Notes under the pieces: model-generated
Told to the model about the DNA's origin: nothing
Database searches by the model: none
The model's input: only the letters and a program-made list of their open reading frames with translations
Shown: positions 8,456 through 17,626 of the stretch, in pieces
Position numbering within the stretch: position 1 is the stretch's first letter
How the letters are laid out: each line of letters begins with the position of its first letter
DNA from: JABWBP01 sp964522165
GTDB lineage: Bacteria; Calditrichota; Calditrichia; RBG-13-44-9; J075
DNA length: 64,000 nt
Direction: 5' to 3'
Assembly: GCA_964522165.1 (NCBI GenBank)
Contig: CAZFVV010000010.1
Location: forward strand, 1-64,000
Made by a program: the position numbers and the translations under genes

Positions 8456-10705
8456 CTACCGTTTTCCATTTCTGTTCCGCCGCACCGTAAACTGCTTCTG
8501 GGCGCGATTACCGGCGTTATCGGTGACGATGAGTTTTAGAATATGCTCGCCGCGGGGAATGTAGCGGGGAGCAATGATGACCCGGTCTTCTTCCGGGTCG
8601 AACTCAAACAGCGACCATTTCCCATCGATTTCCACGCTAATCTGGGTCTCGTTGTAGATGCCGGACATGCCGTCTTTCACCGCGAAGCGCAACGGGCGGG
8701 GGGAAGCGGCGGCGTTGAACTCCGCCAGGTTGAGGGGGCGGATTTCCGGGGGAACGGTATCCTGGATCAGGGCGAATTTCTCCATACTGGTCACCCGGGC
8801 CTTCAGGGTGTTGCTGCCGGCATCCAGGCGGGAAGGAAGATAAAGCCAGCCCCTGCGCCGGTCAAAATAGTAGATTCCGATTCCCCGCCGGCTTGCCAGG
8901 GTATCCGGGAGCGCAAAAGAGAGATTCGCCCCGTAGTTGAAGGGCTGGTCGAAAGGGCTGGCCTCGTAAATCGCGGACTTGAAAGGGTAGGCGGCAGAAG
9001 ACTTCTCCCGGGCGGGGAATTTTTGAATCCGAACGTAGAGGGTGTCGTAAGCGGCGTCCGCCGGGAAGTGCAGCGTCAGCGCCCGGTCCTCCGAGCGCAC
9101 GGTTCGCTCCCGGCCGGGGTACACCGGGGTCCAGGGGGCAATTTCCTGCCGCAGCATAGAATCCGCCGCGTCGCCCAGACCGGTTCTCAGCTCGCCGGCG
9201 TCTTCGACCGGAAAGGTGAGCAAGTAGGCTTCCGGTTTGTATTGTGCGTAGAACAACGATTCCCCGCCCGGCAAAGCTCCCGGGGCGTGCCCGCGCCCCT
9301 TTACCGTCGCTTTGTCGCCATAGAAAACGATGCTCCAATCCTGCTTTTTGGCCCGCCGCTGATTTACTCCCCCCGGAAAAACGTACACCGGCAGGGTAGG
9401 AAGGGAATCGGCATAAGTTGCCCGGATTTGATAAGCAACGGTTCCGTTGCCCGCCCGGTGCGGGATCGAAAAGCGATAATAGTGCCGCAAACCGAGCAAC
9501 CCCTCGCTCGATTCGACCTGGAAGCCGGTAACCGGGGCGGTTTGGGATGGGGATTGATAAGTCACCCGGTACACCTCGAAGTTTTGCAGCGGCTCCGGCG
9601 AATTTAATTCCAGGTTTACGGCGCCGTCGGCGAGTTGGGCTTCCGAGGTTTCCACGGGAATCAGCCGGTAATAGACCAGGGGAATTTCCACCTCTAAAAG
9701 GTTGCCGGCGTAATCATACACTCGCAACAGCACCGTATTCTTCCCTTCTTGCAGGATTTTTCCGGAGAGCATTCCATCGCCGCGGGCGGTATTTTTATAA
9801 AACGGCAGGGTATTGGCGGGGTGGCGGTAGAAATTGTGATATACTTTCAGCCCCTTGCGCCACAGGGAGAAGCTTTTGTCGATCTCGATCAGGCGGGTTT
9901 CATCATAGCTGAAGCGGTCATACTGCACCTGATACACCGCCTCTCCGTTGACCAGCATTTCCGCGCGGTAAAAATCGAACAGGTTGTCGTTGCCGTTGGC
10001 CTGGTCGTGGGTGCGCAGCGCCAGGTAGGCTTTCCCGGCCAGGTACAGGGGTTTTTTGAGCGTCACCCGGGGAGTTTGCGACGTGGGGAGAATGAGGGTA
10101 TCCGGCTCAAAATTGATAAGCGTACTCCCGCCAGCCGGAATGACCGCCAAAAACTGCGCCCGCGGGGGAATGTCGTCCTGGATTACGCCGGGATAGTACT
10201 GCAACGGGTGAATCGGATTCTGGCCGGCGTCGCGAAGCTCGAAATGCAGGTGCGGCACCCCGATGCCGGTGTCGCCGGTGTCGCCGAGCAAATCCCCTCT
10301 TTTGACCGGGAAACGGCCTGCTTCCGGGTAGGTATCCAGCACGTTGTTCCGCGCCGCCAGCCGCAGGGAGTCGGTGTAGGCGTTCAGCGCCGGGGTGAAG
10401 CCGTCCAGATGGGCGTACACCGCGAAATTGCCGTCTTTCAGCTTCAGGTAAACCGTTTTTCCGTAGCCGGTGGAGGCCACCCGGAGGCGGTACACGTAGC
10501 CGTCTTCCACGGCGAATATTTTATAGCCGGTTTGCTGCCAGGTCTTAACGTCGATGGCGGCGTGATAATGGCGGGGGCGGAATTCACAAAAACTGCTGGT
10601 CATAAGTTTGCTGGCGTCCGTGGGCCAGAGATAGAGTTGGGCGTTGGCCAGGGTGATGAACAGCATTACAAAGGAGAATGCAAAGCGGGTATAAAACATG
10701 CGCAT
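8456..10705 (-). CDS. secreted M23 (LytM-type) metallopeptidase-like protein
   Basis: A 749-aa protein. From the ATG at 10705 a signal peptide (MRMFYTRFAFSFVMLFITLA, cleavage after ANA) is followed at about 25-175 by a LytM/M23 domain. HYHAAID supplies the first His/Asp zinc pair and HLHFEL the catalytic HxH. The long C-terminal part (about 180-749) is beta-rich with several Ig-like segments and repeated DNAGN/DYAGN turns; I cannot name it. M23 enzymes cut peptidoglycan cross-bridges or regulate such enzymes from the periplasm. The open frame extends 37 codons upstream, but that part is not signal-like, so the internal ATG is preferred. It is last in a minus-strand group headed by the gene at 12914. 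Confidence 0.85.
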   Translation of the reverse strand: MRMFYTRFAFSFVMLFITLANAQLYLWPTDASKLMTSSFCEFRPRHYHAAIDVKTWQQTGYKIFAVEDGYVYRLRVASTGYGKTVYLKLKDGNFAVYAHLDGFTPALNAYTDSLRLAARNNVLDTYPEAGRFPVKRGDLLGDTGDTGIGVPHLHFELRDAGQNPIHPLQYYPGVIQDDIPPRAQFLAVIPAGGSTLINFEPDTLILPTSQTPRVTLKKPLYLAGKAYLALRTHDQANGNDNLFDFYRAEMLVNGEAVYQVQYDRFSYDETRLIEIDKSFSLWRKGLKVYHNFYRHPANTLPFYKNTARGDGMLSGKILQEGKNTVLLRVYDYAGNLLEVEIPLVYYRLIPVETSEAQLADGAVNLELNSPEPLQNFEVYRVTYQSPSQTAPVTGFQVESSEGLLGLRHYYRFSIPHRAGNGTVAYQIRATYADSLPTLPVYVFPGGVNQRRAKKQDWSIVFYGDKATVKGRGHAPGALPGGESLFYAQYKPEAYLLTFPVEDAGELRTGLGDAADSMLRQEIAPWTPVYPGRERTVRSEDRALTLHFPADAAYDTLYVRIQKFPAREKSSAAYPFKSAIYEASPFDQPFNYGANLSFALPDTLASRRGIGIYYFDRRRGWLYLPSRLDAGSNTLKARVTSMEKFALIQDTVPPEIRPLNLAEFNAAASPRPLRFAVKDGMSGIYNETQISVEIDGKWSLFEFDPEEDRVIIAPRYIPRGEHILKLIVTDNAGNRAQKQFTVRRNRNGKR

Positions 10706-10841
10706 AGACCGGTTTTTCGATTCAATAGATTTTAGCTCTATTTTCTGTTTAATTAAGGCCGCCAATATAGGGAATTTTGGAGGGCGAGACAAGAGCAAGC
10801 GGCAGGTACGAGGCACTTTGAAAGCGCGTCACTCCTGCACG

Positions 10842-11735
10842 CTACCCCCGGGGATGATAGCTCTTGTACTCTTCTTTCAAATACTGCCGGGTGAGGTGGG
10901 TGTAAACCTGGGTGGTGGAAATATCGGAGTGCCCTAACATTTCCTGAACCGCGCGCAGGTCCGCGCCGTTTTCCAACAGGTGGGTGGCAAAGGAGTGGCG
11001 GAAAATATGGGGATAGACCCGGCGGGAAATTCCGGCCAGCAGCACGTACTTCTGCACGATGTTCCAGACCCCCATGCGCGAAAAGGGCTTCCCGAAGCGG
11101 TTCAAAAACACCTGGCTGCGCGATAATAGTCCTTTGGAGAGCATCGGGCGCACCGCGCCGAGGTACATTTTCAGCCAGTGCAGCGCCTGCCCGCCCAGCG
11201 GCACAAAACGCTCCTTGTTCCCCTTGCCCAACACGCGCAGCATCTCCTCTTCAAACTGGATTTGTTCTATCTTCAAATTGATCAGCTCGGAAACCCGCAG
11301 GCCGGCCCCATAGAGCACTTCTAACATGGCGCGGTCGCGGGCGCCTTCGGGGCTGTCGATTTCCGGGGCGTCTAAAATGGCGAAAACTTCATCTACCGAG
11401 AGCACCTCCGGCAGTTTCCGGGCTAAACGAGGCGTTTCTAACAATTCGGTGGGATTCTGTTTGGTGATTCCTTCCAAGAGCAGGAATTTGTGGAAGCTGC
11501 GGATGGCGGAGAAATTCCGGGCGATGCTGTTGGGGGAAAGCCCCAGGCCGGTGAGCAGCTCGCTGTAATCCTGAATGTCCCCCGGGGCAATGGCCTCCAC
11601 CGCCTGGATGCTGCGCCCGGTTAAAAATTGCAGGTAACGCTGCAAATCCTTCTCGTAGGAGAGCAGGGTATTGTCGGCCAGGCTTCTTTCCAGGGCCAAG
11701 TGGTTCAGAAATTTTTCCAGAGTCGCGCGCCACAT
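10842..11735 (-). CDS. xerD: tyrosine recombinase XerD/XerC
   Basis: A 297-aa protein, the usual XerC/D length from the ATG at 11735. The N-terminal SAM-like core-binding domain (about 1-90) is followed by the catalytic domain with Arg in YGAGLRVSEL, HIFRHSFATHLLENGADLR (His-x-x-Arg) and the nucleophilic Tyr in TQVYTHL. It should resolve chromosome dimers at dif together with a partner; no other phage-type gene is near, so a housekeeping role is more likely than an integron or phage integrase. XerC and XerD cannot be told apart safely from this alone. The frame is open further upstream but runs into a heptameric repeat. Confidence 0.9.
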   Translation of the reverse strand: MWRATLEKFLNHLALERSLADNTLLSYEKDLQRYLQFLTGRSIQAVEAIAPGDIQDYSELLTGLGLSPNSIARNFSAIRSFHKFLLLEGITKQNPTELLETPRLARKLPEVLSVDEVFAILDAPEIDSPEGARDRAMLEVLYGAGLRVSELINLKIEQIQFEEEMLRVLGKGNKERFVPLGGQALHWLKMYLGAVRPMLSKGLLSRSQVFLNRFGKPFSRMGVWNIVQKYVLLAGISRRVYPHIFRHSFATHLLENGADLRAVQEMLGHSDISTTQVYTHLTRQYLKEEYKSYHPRG

Positions 11736-11756
11736 TTCGATGCCGGTTAGCGGGTT

Positions 11757-11811
11757 AATTGGCAATAAGTTGTTACGAATTGGCAATTACCAATTGGCAA
11801 TTGGCAATTAA
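11757..11811. repeat. heptameric ATTGGCA repeat
   Basis: Successive 7-nt units ATTGGCA-ATTACCA-ATTGGCA-ATTGGCA-ATTAAAA lie directly upstream of xerD, between it and the MBL-fold gene. No inverted arm is obvious beyond the self-complementary AATTGGCAATT/CCAATTGG parts. Confidence 0.65.
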
Positions 11812-11843
11812 AAATGGGGGTAAAAGACCTCAATGATTCTCGA

Positions 11844-12467
11844 TCACACATTCACGTAAGGATTGAAGCGTTTCTCATGGGCCACGGTGGTTTCCGGGCC
11901 GTGCCCGTTGTAGAGCACGGTGCTATCCGGGAGGGGGTAAATTTTGGTTTGAATGGTTTCGAGCAGTTGTTCGTAGGAGCCGCCGGGAAAGTCCGTGCGC
12001 CCGATGGATTCGCGGAAAATCACGTCCCCGACAAAGGCGATCCCCTCGCCTACCAGGCTGATATGCCCGGGCGTATGCCCCGGGGTATGAAGAACCTTCA
12101 GACGAAGGTCCTCCAATTCCACGGTATCCCCTTCTTCTAACAAGCGATGCGGTTCCGGGGAGCGCACTCCCCCGCCGATCATCAGGGAGAGATTCAACTT
12201 GGGATCCCGCAAGTAGGGGATTTCCAGGGGATGGGCCAGCAATTGCGCTCCGGTTTCGCTGAGGATGGCGGCGTTGCCGGCCATGTGGTCGCCGTGGCCG
12301 TGGGTATTCACCAGGTAAATGAGTTGCAGCTTCAGTTCGGAAAGTTTGCGCAGGATGGCAGGGTAATCTTCGCAGGCGTCGATCAGAATAGCGCGGTTGG
12401 AATCCGGTGAATGCACGATGTAGTTGTTCACCCCGAAAATTCCCAGGGTTAGGCGGTGCACCACCAT
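11844..12467 (-). CDS. MBL-fold hydrolase, glyoxalase II-like
   Basis: A 207-aa metallo-beta-lactamase-fold protein. The zinc-binding motif is HGHGDH (in VNTHGHGDHMAGN, about 57-62), with further ligands in HTPGHTPGHISL (about 130), GDVIF (about 150) and NGHGPET near the end. This matches short single-domain hydroxyacylglutathione hydrolase-like enzymes that cleave thioesters; the exact substrate cannot be read. The start follows within four bases of the stop of the upstream gene, so the two are coupled. Confidence 0.85.
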   Translation of the reverse strand: MVVHRLTLGIFGVNNYIVHSPDSNRAILIDACEDYPAILRKLSELKLQLIYLVNTHGHGDHMAGNAAILSETGAQLLAHPLEIPYLRDPKLNLSLMIGGGVRSPEPHRLLEEGDTVELEDLRLKVLHTPGHTPGHISLVGEGIAFVGDVIFRESIGRTDFPGGSYEQLLETIQTKIYPLPDSTVLYNGHGPETTVAHEKRFNPYVNV

Positions 12468-12470
12468 TCC

Positions 12471-12914
12471 TCACTCCGTGTCCGGGATCAGGTGCTCGGC
12501 GACCGAGAGAGCGATGCCGGAGAGCATCACTTCCGGGGCCATTTGGGTGAAATCGCCGGAGAGAATCTGTTTATCCAGGTTGGCGTACATGGAGCAGCCG
12601 GCTCCCCGTTCCACGATCAGGCCGGAGACGTGCCCCTGGTTTTCGCCGATAAAAATGACCTCCCCCAGGGATTCGCTGGGCACGTAACCGGTGCAAAAGT
12701 GCAGTTGAATATGGGAGTTGAGAGTATATATTGAAATCAGGTTGCCCACTTCGCTGCCGATGGGAATATCCGGATATATCTCCAGGGAGAGTTTGCGGTT
12801 CTCTTTTTTATTCTCTAAGACAAATCGGTAGTTATCCACCCGTTTCACCGGTTCGACGTCCAAAACTTTACTGATAATGTCAATATCTTTAGAAGTAAAA
12901 TGGAACTCTTTCAA
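12471..12914 (-). CDS. conserved-looking protein of unknown function
   Basis: A 147-aa protein from a TTG at 12914, which has AAGGAG seven bases upstream; the longer open frame to 13025 lacks such a site. It is soluble, mixed alpha/beta, with no signal peptide and no motif I recognise. It contains two cysteines, in LHFCTGYVPSE and GAGCSMYANLD. The stop lies four bases from the MBL-fold start, so a functional link is likely. It heads the minus-strand group that runs through to the LytM peptidase. Confidence 0.6.
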   Translation of the reverse strand: MKEFHFTSKDIDIISKVLDVEPVKRVDNYRFVLENKKENRKLSLEIYPDIPIGSEVGNLISIYTLNSHIQLHFCTGYVPSESLGEVIFIGENQGHVSGLIVERGAGCSMYANLDKQILSGDFTQMAPEVMLSGIALSVAEHLIPDTE

Positions 12915-13096
12915 CCTGCGGCTCCTTTTTGGTTTTCCAGGGCAAAATGTATAAAGAAATACCGTTTTCTCCAAATGCAAATTATGCCGAACCCGCTTCA
13001 AAGGCACTGAACCATACGATTGCAAAAATTAAAAGTTTGTGTTTAATTCACTCTCAAAGCGATATTGAAGCGCAATAAAAACGGAGGCGCACTCTC

Positions 13097-13579
13097 ATGG
13101 AGACATTCTGGCTGCTGCTGGCCATTGCGTTGGTAGTGATCGGTTTCGCGGGAACTATTATCCCGATGCTGCCGGGGGTTCCGCTGATTTTCGGAGGATT
13201 TTTAGTATGGGGGCTGGCATCGGGGTGGAAAGATTACACGGTGCAGACCGTGGTGATCCTGGGAATCGTTACCGCGGTAATCTGGCTGTTGGAATACTAC
13301 GCCGGGGCAATTGGAGCTAAAAAATACGGCGCGTCTAAGGCCGGGGTGTGGGGGACGGTGTTAGGGGGGATTATCGGGGTATTCGCGTTCAACATTCCGG
13401 GGCTGGTGATCGGATCGTTCCTGGGAGCGGTGATCGGGGAAGTCCTCACCGGCAGGTCGCGGCAGGAGGCCTGGCGGGCCGGGTGGGGCGCATTCTTAGG
13501 ATTTCTGGCCGGAACCGCCATTAAAGTTATTGCGGGGATTGTCATGGCCGGTTTGTTTTTTTATTGGTTGATTGTGTAG
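13097..13579 (+). CDS. DUF456 family membrane protein
   Basis: A 160-aa, strongly hydrophobic protein with five or six membrane segments, starting METFWLLLAIALVVIGFAGT. Gly-rich hairpins (GTVLGGIIGVFAF; IGSFLGAVIGEVLTGR) are typical of the DUF456 family. The function of the family is not established. GGAGGCGCACTCTC precedes the ATG. It is transcribed divergently from the 12914 gene. Confidence 0.8.
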   Translation: METFWLLLAIALVVIGFAGTIIPMLPGVPLIFGGFLVWGLASGWKDYTVQTVVILGIVTAVIWLLEYYAGAIGAKKYGASKAGVWGTVLGGIIGVFAFNIPGLVIGSFLGAVIGEVLTGRSRQEAWRAGWGAFLGFLAGTAIKVIAGIVMAGLFFYWLIV

Positions 13580-13593
13580 CCGGGCCGGCAGCG

Positions 13594-13818
13594 GGGCTGT
13601 TGCATTCTGATTACGCCAACGGCGTTGCACATCACAGCCCTGGGTTACCAATTGACGAATTTACCCCAAAACCCTGAAGGGGTTTAACAAAACGTGCCTT
13701 GTAAAACCCGTTGGGGTTTGCTTCGATTTGCTCTCTCTTTTCCCAGGGTTCGCCTGCGTCGAACCCTGGCTGTGGTCTGTAACCGCTTCGCGGTATTTGC
13801 TGGTAAATGCAACAGCCC
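13594..13818. repeat. MITE-like element with 13-bp perfect terminal inverted repeats
   Basis: A 225-bp element bounded by GGGCTGTTGCATT and its exact complement AATGCAACAGCCC. Inside are two further nested pairs: CACAGCCCTGGGTT against AACCCTGGCTGTGG, and two GGGGTTT-type hairpins. No coding frame is convincing. It fills most of the gap between the DUF456 gene and the cyclotransferase gene. Confidence 0.6.
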
Positions 13819-13904
13819 TGGGACCAGGAAGGAATTGATCTGTTGAGAGAGTGATTTAGTGGTTGGTTTGCCATCGAATTGGAAACGTTGAAGAAGGATC
13901 GAAG

Positions 13905-14699
13905 ATGTTGAGAAAATTTATCCGGGCGGTTGCGCCTCTGTCCTGCTATGCGCTTATCGCCGCCTGCTCGCACGGCACCGAGGGTCCCGCCAACGGAGAG
14001 CCTCCCATGACGGCAGACACGCTTAAACCCACCATTATCGCGGCCATTCCCCATGATTCCCTGGCATTTACCCAGGGGCTTATTTACCATGAAGGATTTT
14101 TGTACGAAAGCACCGGGCTGTACGGGCGTTCCAGCTTGCGGAAAGTGGACGCGCAAACCGGCGAAGTGCTGCAATCCATCCCCCTGGGGGGGCAATATTT
14201 CGGGGAAGGGCTGGCATTAAAGAGCGGCCGCCTGGTGCAATTGACCTGGCTGGAGAAAACCGCGTTCATCTATTCTTTCCCGGAAATGGCTCTGCTCGAC
14301 ACATTTACTTATAACGGGCAGGGATGGGGGCTGGCGGCGGATTCGGCGCGTTTCATCATGAGCGACGGTTCGGAAAATTTGTATTTCCGCGACGATAACT
14401 TCCGGCTGGCCGGAACCGTGAAAGTGACCCGAGACGGGCAGCCCATATTGAGCTTGAACGAATTGGAATATGCCAACGGCTACATCTATGCAAATATTTG
14501 GTACAGCAACTTTATCCTCCAAATCAACCCTCAAAACGGCCAGGTCAACCGGGTCATTGACTGTTCGGAATTGGCCGCGATAGAAAGCCCTGCGGACCCC
14601 CGCGCAGTGTTGAACGGCATCGCGTATCGCCCGGACCGCAAAACCTTTTACTGTACCGGGAAACTGTGGAGAAACCTGTTCGAAATTCGCCTGGAGTGA
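13905..14699 (+). CDS. glutamine cyclotransferase-family lipoprotein
   Basis: A 264-aa protein. A lipobox (YALIAAC, Cys about 20) predicts membrane anchoring. The body is a five-bladed-propeller glutamine cyclotransferase: FTQGLIYHEGFLYESTGLYG (about 57-77), YFGEGLAL, LNELEYANGYIYANIW (about 190-205) and LNGIAYRPDRKTFYCTGK near the end. These enzymes convert N-terminal Gln to pyroglutamate outside the cytoplasm. The ATG at 13905 follows AAGGATCGAAG. It stands alone after the inverted-repeat element. Confidence 0.85.
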   Translation: MLRKFIRAVAPLSCYALIAACSHGTEGPANGEPPMTADTLKPTIIAAIPHDSLAFTQGLIYHEGFLYESTGLYGRSSLRKVDAQTGEVLQSIPLGGQYFGEGLALKSGRLVQLTWLEKTAFIYSFPEMALLDTFTYNGQGWGLAADSARFIMSDGSENLYFRDDNFRLAGTVKVTRDGQPILSLNELEYANGYIYANIWYSNFILQINPQNGQVNRVIDCSELAAIESPADPRAVLNGIAYRPDRKTFYCTGKLWRNLFEIRLE

Positions 14700-14735
14700 T
14701 GCGGTTCCCTGCCGGTCTGAGCAGGCAGCCGCTGC

Positions 14736-14771
14736 AAAAAAAAACGGCAGGAGCACATATTGCCCCTGCCG
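14736..14771 (-). terminator. intrinsic terminator of the DUF2892 gene
   Basis: On the minus strand a CGGCAGG/CCTGCCG stem is followed by nine T. It lies 28 bases after the stop of the DUF2892 gene. Confidence 0.75.
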
Positions 14772-14799
14772 CCATCGAAACCCGAAACCCAATTTCAAC

Positions 14800-14985
14800 T
14801 CAGGTGTTTTTGCCGGTGTTGATCTTAAACGGCGCGTAAGCCGGGCACCATCTGAGGGCTGCGGTGGCAATCGGCACCAGGCCTACCAGGCCCCACCAGC
14901 TTTGAAAATACAATCCTGCGGCGACAATCAGGATTCCGGCAACATACCGGATGATTCGATCGGTTTTGCCAACATTGCAGGTCAT
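14800..14985 (-). CDS. DUF2892 family small membrane protein
   Basis: A 61-aa protein starting MTCNVGKTDRIIRYVAG, the hallmark start of DUF2892 (the membrane part of YgaP-like proteins). Two hydrophobic helices are separated by a short loop, with CPAYAPFKINT at the end. The family often sits beside rhodanese or sulfur-handling genes, but here it is alone. GGAGGAACTTCTC precedes the ATG, and the palindrome at 15049-15063 lies about 65 bases upstream. Confidence 0.85.
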   Translation of the reverse strand: MTCNVGKTDRIIRYVAGILIVAAGLYFQSWWGLVGLVPIATAALRWCPAYAPFKINTGKNT

Positions 14986-15461
14986 GAGAAGTTCCTCCGG
15001 TTCGTTATTTTGACGCTGATAATCTATAACCCCTTAACGGGGAATTTCGGTAACATTGTTACCTTGCGGAACAATTTATCAACAAACCGGCAAATAGTGC
15101 AAAGTTATTTTAAACTGCCGGCCGGCGGGCAATCAAATCGGCATGGTGTTCAAGAAGGAATGAATTTAAGGCAAATAATGGGGCAAAAAAAAACCGCCCG
15201 GTTACTTCCTCGCGGTTTCGCCGGGCTTCTTGGCTCCCCCCTGGGGAAATTGAAAAAAACGCCCCTCCAACTCCCCCTCCCAACTCCTCTCTCTCCTTAC
15301 CGGCGTTTGGCCGGGGTACTGCCTCCCGAAATTTTTCAGGTTCTAAATTCTCTTGTTTATGTTGTTTTGATTCATTAGAATCTTCCTTCAAACGGGCTGA
15401 AATACAGCAATCATGCTTCATCAATCGAATGATATATATATTCACGTAGGGGTCGAAAATA
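14986..15461. other. 476-bp divergent intergenic region with palindrome
   Basis: No gene seen. It holds the perfect palindrome GGTAAC-ATT-GTTACC (15049-15063), close enough to the DUF2892 start to act as its operator, and a CCCC-N5-GGGG hairpin beside it. The right half contains an imperfect GC-rich hairpin around 15193-15228 and the upstream part of the sigma-factor gene. Confidence 0.45.
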
Positions 15462-16064
15462 TTGACAACAAAAAAAAATTTTTCTCCCAGCGGCGGAAAT
15501 GAGGGGTTGCCGGATAAGCGGATCCAGGAGTTGTTGAAACGAATCGAAGAAGGAGATCCTGAAGCCCAGGAAGAAATTATTGCGCTGTTCAAAGATAGAA
15601 TTGAGGAAGTAGTATGGTATAAAATCGGCAGAAAAAACCAGGACTACAAGGACCTGGTGGGAGATATTCAATTAGCGATTTTGGAAAGCCTCCGCAATGG
15701 CCAGTACGATTTCTCAGTGGGCAAATCGCTGCAATCTTATATTTATGGAATTATCCATAACAAAATACGCCATTTCCGCACTATAAAGAAAAAGCATCAT
15801 CCCAACGGCGAGGAATTCCTTCCCCTTCAAAACCCTCACATTACCGACCGATCTGCGCTGGAAAATCAAGAGTACCGGGAATTGCTGCTGCGAGCCATTC
15901 ACCGGCTGCCTGAAAGGTGCCAGATATTCCTGAAACTAAGATTTTTTGAGGAAATGACGTTTCAGGAGATTGGCGAACTGTTAGGAATTTCTCCACAGAG
16001 AGTGAGAGAAGGCATCCACTATGCCCTGAAAAAGTTGAGAGCCATCTGGCGCATAAAATTTTAA
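15462..16064 (+). CDS. sigma-70 family (ECF-like) RNA polymerase sigma factor
   Basis: A 200-aa protein. Region 2 (about 25-95) contains KDLVGDIQLAILESL and SYIYGIIHNKIRHFRTIKKK, the core-binding and -10 recognition part. Region 4 (about 130-195) has LPERCQIFLKLRFFEEMTFQEIGELLGIS, a helix-turn-helix for -35 recognition. The start is TTG at 15462, preceded by AGGGG nine bases upstream. A zinc-finger anti-sigma gene and a CHAT-TPR gene follow, so it probably drives this module in response to an envelope or internal signal. Confidence 0.9.
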   Translation: MTTKKNFSPSGGNEGLPDKRIQELLKRIEEGDPEAQEEIIALFKDRIEEVVWYKIGRKNQDYKDLVGDIQLAILESLRNGQYDFSVGKSLQSYIYGIIHNKIRHFRTIKKKHHPNGEEFLPLQNPHITDRSALENQEYRELLLRAIHRLPERCQIFLKLRFFEEMTFQEIGELLGISPQRVREGIHYALKKLRAIWRIKF

Positions 16065-16163
16065 TAAAGTTTTCAATATTTTGGAGTGAATTCTTAATAA
16101 TAATTATAGAGAAGAGAGTCTTGAGTAAAAGCGAAAACATTTGTAAGAGAGGGAGAATATTCT

Positions 16164-17075
16164 ATGAAATGTAATTATGAAAACCGTGACGAGGTTATCG
16201 CCAAATACCTCAACCGGGAACTCTCCGAACAAGAGGTGGTGGAGTTCCAGGAACATTTTTTTAATTGCGATATTTGTTTTCAGGAATTGAAGTTCAAACG
16301 GGATGCCCTTGAATTGATCAAAGCCGAGGGCGACGCCATCTTCGCAGGATTACAAGTAGAACCGCAGGGGAGCACGAAAGATTGGGATATTTTTTACACC
16401 ATTCGGAACGTTGTTCAGGCACTGCGCAGAAAACCGGTTTTAGGCTTCGGGCTTACAGGAATTGCAGTGCTGCTCCTGGCGACGGTGATTTTTTTTGCGA
16501 GGCGCACGGCCGGAGAAGCAAATCTTCTGGCAAGCCTGAACTATGGCTCCAGGGTGCCGTACGAGTACTCCCCGCCGGCGACGCTCCGCGGAGAGGGGGA
16601 TAACCTGAGGGGGCCGCTAGCTGACAGCACTTTTATTGACAATTTTCAACGCGCCATGCTGCGTTACAATGATCTGAATTATGAAGCAGCCATCCGGAAG
16701 CTGGGCCGGATCGAGCAGGCGGCAGGGGCGCTTGAGGAGAGGGATAGTTTATCCGGTACTTCCGCGAGGGTTCTATGGGATTATTATTTCTACCGGGGTT
16801 TATCCCACCTGGGCTTTGCCGGGGATACCAGGATCAAACTGCCCGGGCAGGAGCAGCAAGAGCACCTTGCCCACGCGCTTGACTTTTTGACCAAATCCCG
16901 AGAAATCGCCCGGCGGTACGCCCCCGGAGAGCCTGAAAAAGAGAGCTATTTCCTGGGGATCGTCTATGCCGCCGCCGGGGACCGCGAAACCGCGCTGCGG
17001 GAATTGAAAAACGTGGCGCCGAACAGCCCGTTTTTCAAACAAAGCGAGGAAATCGCCAGGAAATTATCCCGGTAG
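16164..17075 (+). CDS. zinc-finger anti-sigma factor with membrane span and repeat domain
   Basis: A 303-aa protein. The N-terminal zf-HC2/ZAS motif HFFNCDIC (His-x3-Cys-x2-Cys, about 31-38) is the classic binding site for ECF sigma factors. A membrane helix (VLGFGLTGIAVLLLATVIFFA, about 92-112) puts the C-terminus outside the cytoplasm. The C-terminal half is helical, with TPR-like pairs (LNYEAAIRKLGRIEQAAG; VYAAAGDRETALRELK). It should hold the upstream sigma factor at the membrane and release it on a signal. GAGGGAGAATATTCT precedes the ATG. Confidence 0.85.
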   Translation: MKCNYENRDEVIAKYLNRELSEQEVVEFQEHFFNCDICFQELKFKRDALELIKAEGDAIFAGLQVEPQGSTKDWDIFYTIRNVVQALRRKPVLGFGLTGIAVLLLATVIFFARRTAGEANLLASLNYGSRVPYEYSPPATLRGEGDNLRGPLADSTFIDNFQRAMLRYNDLNYEAAIRKLGRIEQAAGALEERDSLSGTSARVLWDYYFYRGLSHLGFAGDTRIKLPGQEQQEHLAHALDFLTKSREIARRYAPGEPEKESYFLGIVYAAAGDRETALRELKNVAPNSPFFKQSEEIARKLSR

Positions 17076-17146
17076 TCGCTATCATTCTGAATTTGAGAAT
17101 GTTAAATCTCACCGCAATCATCAACTCAAAGTTAAACGGAGGGCCT

Positions 17147-17482
17147 ATGGCAACTATTGAGGACAGACATCTGGAGGATCTGCTGCATTCTTTGGAAGCG
17201 CTGGATGCTGGTTTTGTTAATATTAACAGCGAGGTTTTCACTGTACTGGGGGGCACCGACTCGAATCTGCCGGTTAGCTCCATCCAGATGCAGGCCAGCC
17301 GGGACTTGCAGAATGAAGTGGCCGATTGCCTGCGCTCGATCTCCAAACGCCTGGCCTGGCTGACCGACGTTTGTAACGCCCTCTTCTCGGTCAACTTCAT
17401 AGTTTTAGAGCGGGAATCGCCGGAGAGGCTGGATGAAATCACTCCCCCGCCCAATAACGGGACAAAACCTGATGAAGAATAA
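17147..17482 (+). CDS. small protein of unknown function in the sigma/CHAT module
   Basis: A 111-aa protein starting MATIEDRHLEDLLHSLEALD from an ATG with GGAGG five bases upstream; a longer reading from TTG 17093 has no such site. It is acidic and mostly helical, with a Pro/Asn-rich end and no signal peptide. No known family was recognised. Its place between the anti-sigma gene and the CHAT gene suggests an adaptor or substrate, which is inference. Confidence 0.65.
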   Translation: MATIEDRHLEDLLHSLEALDAGFVNINSEVFTVLGGTDSNLPVSSIQMQASRDLQNEVADCLRSISKRLAWLTDVCNALFSVNFIVLERESPERLDEITPPPNNGTKPDEE

Positions 17483-17626
17483 ACGCCCGGCTCGCCCCTA
17501 AAGGATTAGCGCAGCCCGGCGGAAATAGTTCGGCAATACTACACCATGGTGATTATTTGTGATTGGCAGAGGGAAACATGACCACGGATACTGGCTCATT
17601 ATTCGATTTCACAAAATGCGGTGGGT

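Noticed and set aside
8543..10735. Long open frames on the plus strand opposite the LytM peptidase gene
   Set aside because: They lie antisense to a gene with signal peptide and catalytic motifs. Their proteins are Arg/Gly/Pro-rich, as expected from a GC-rich antisense frame.
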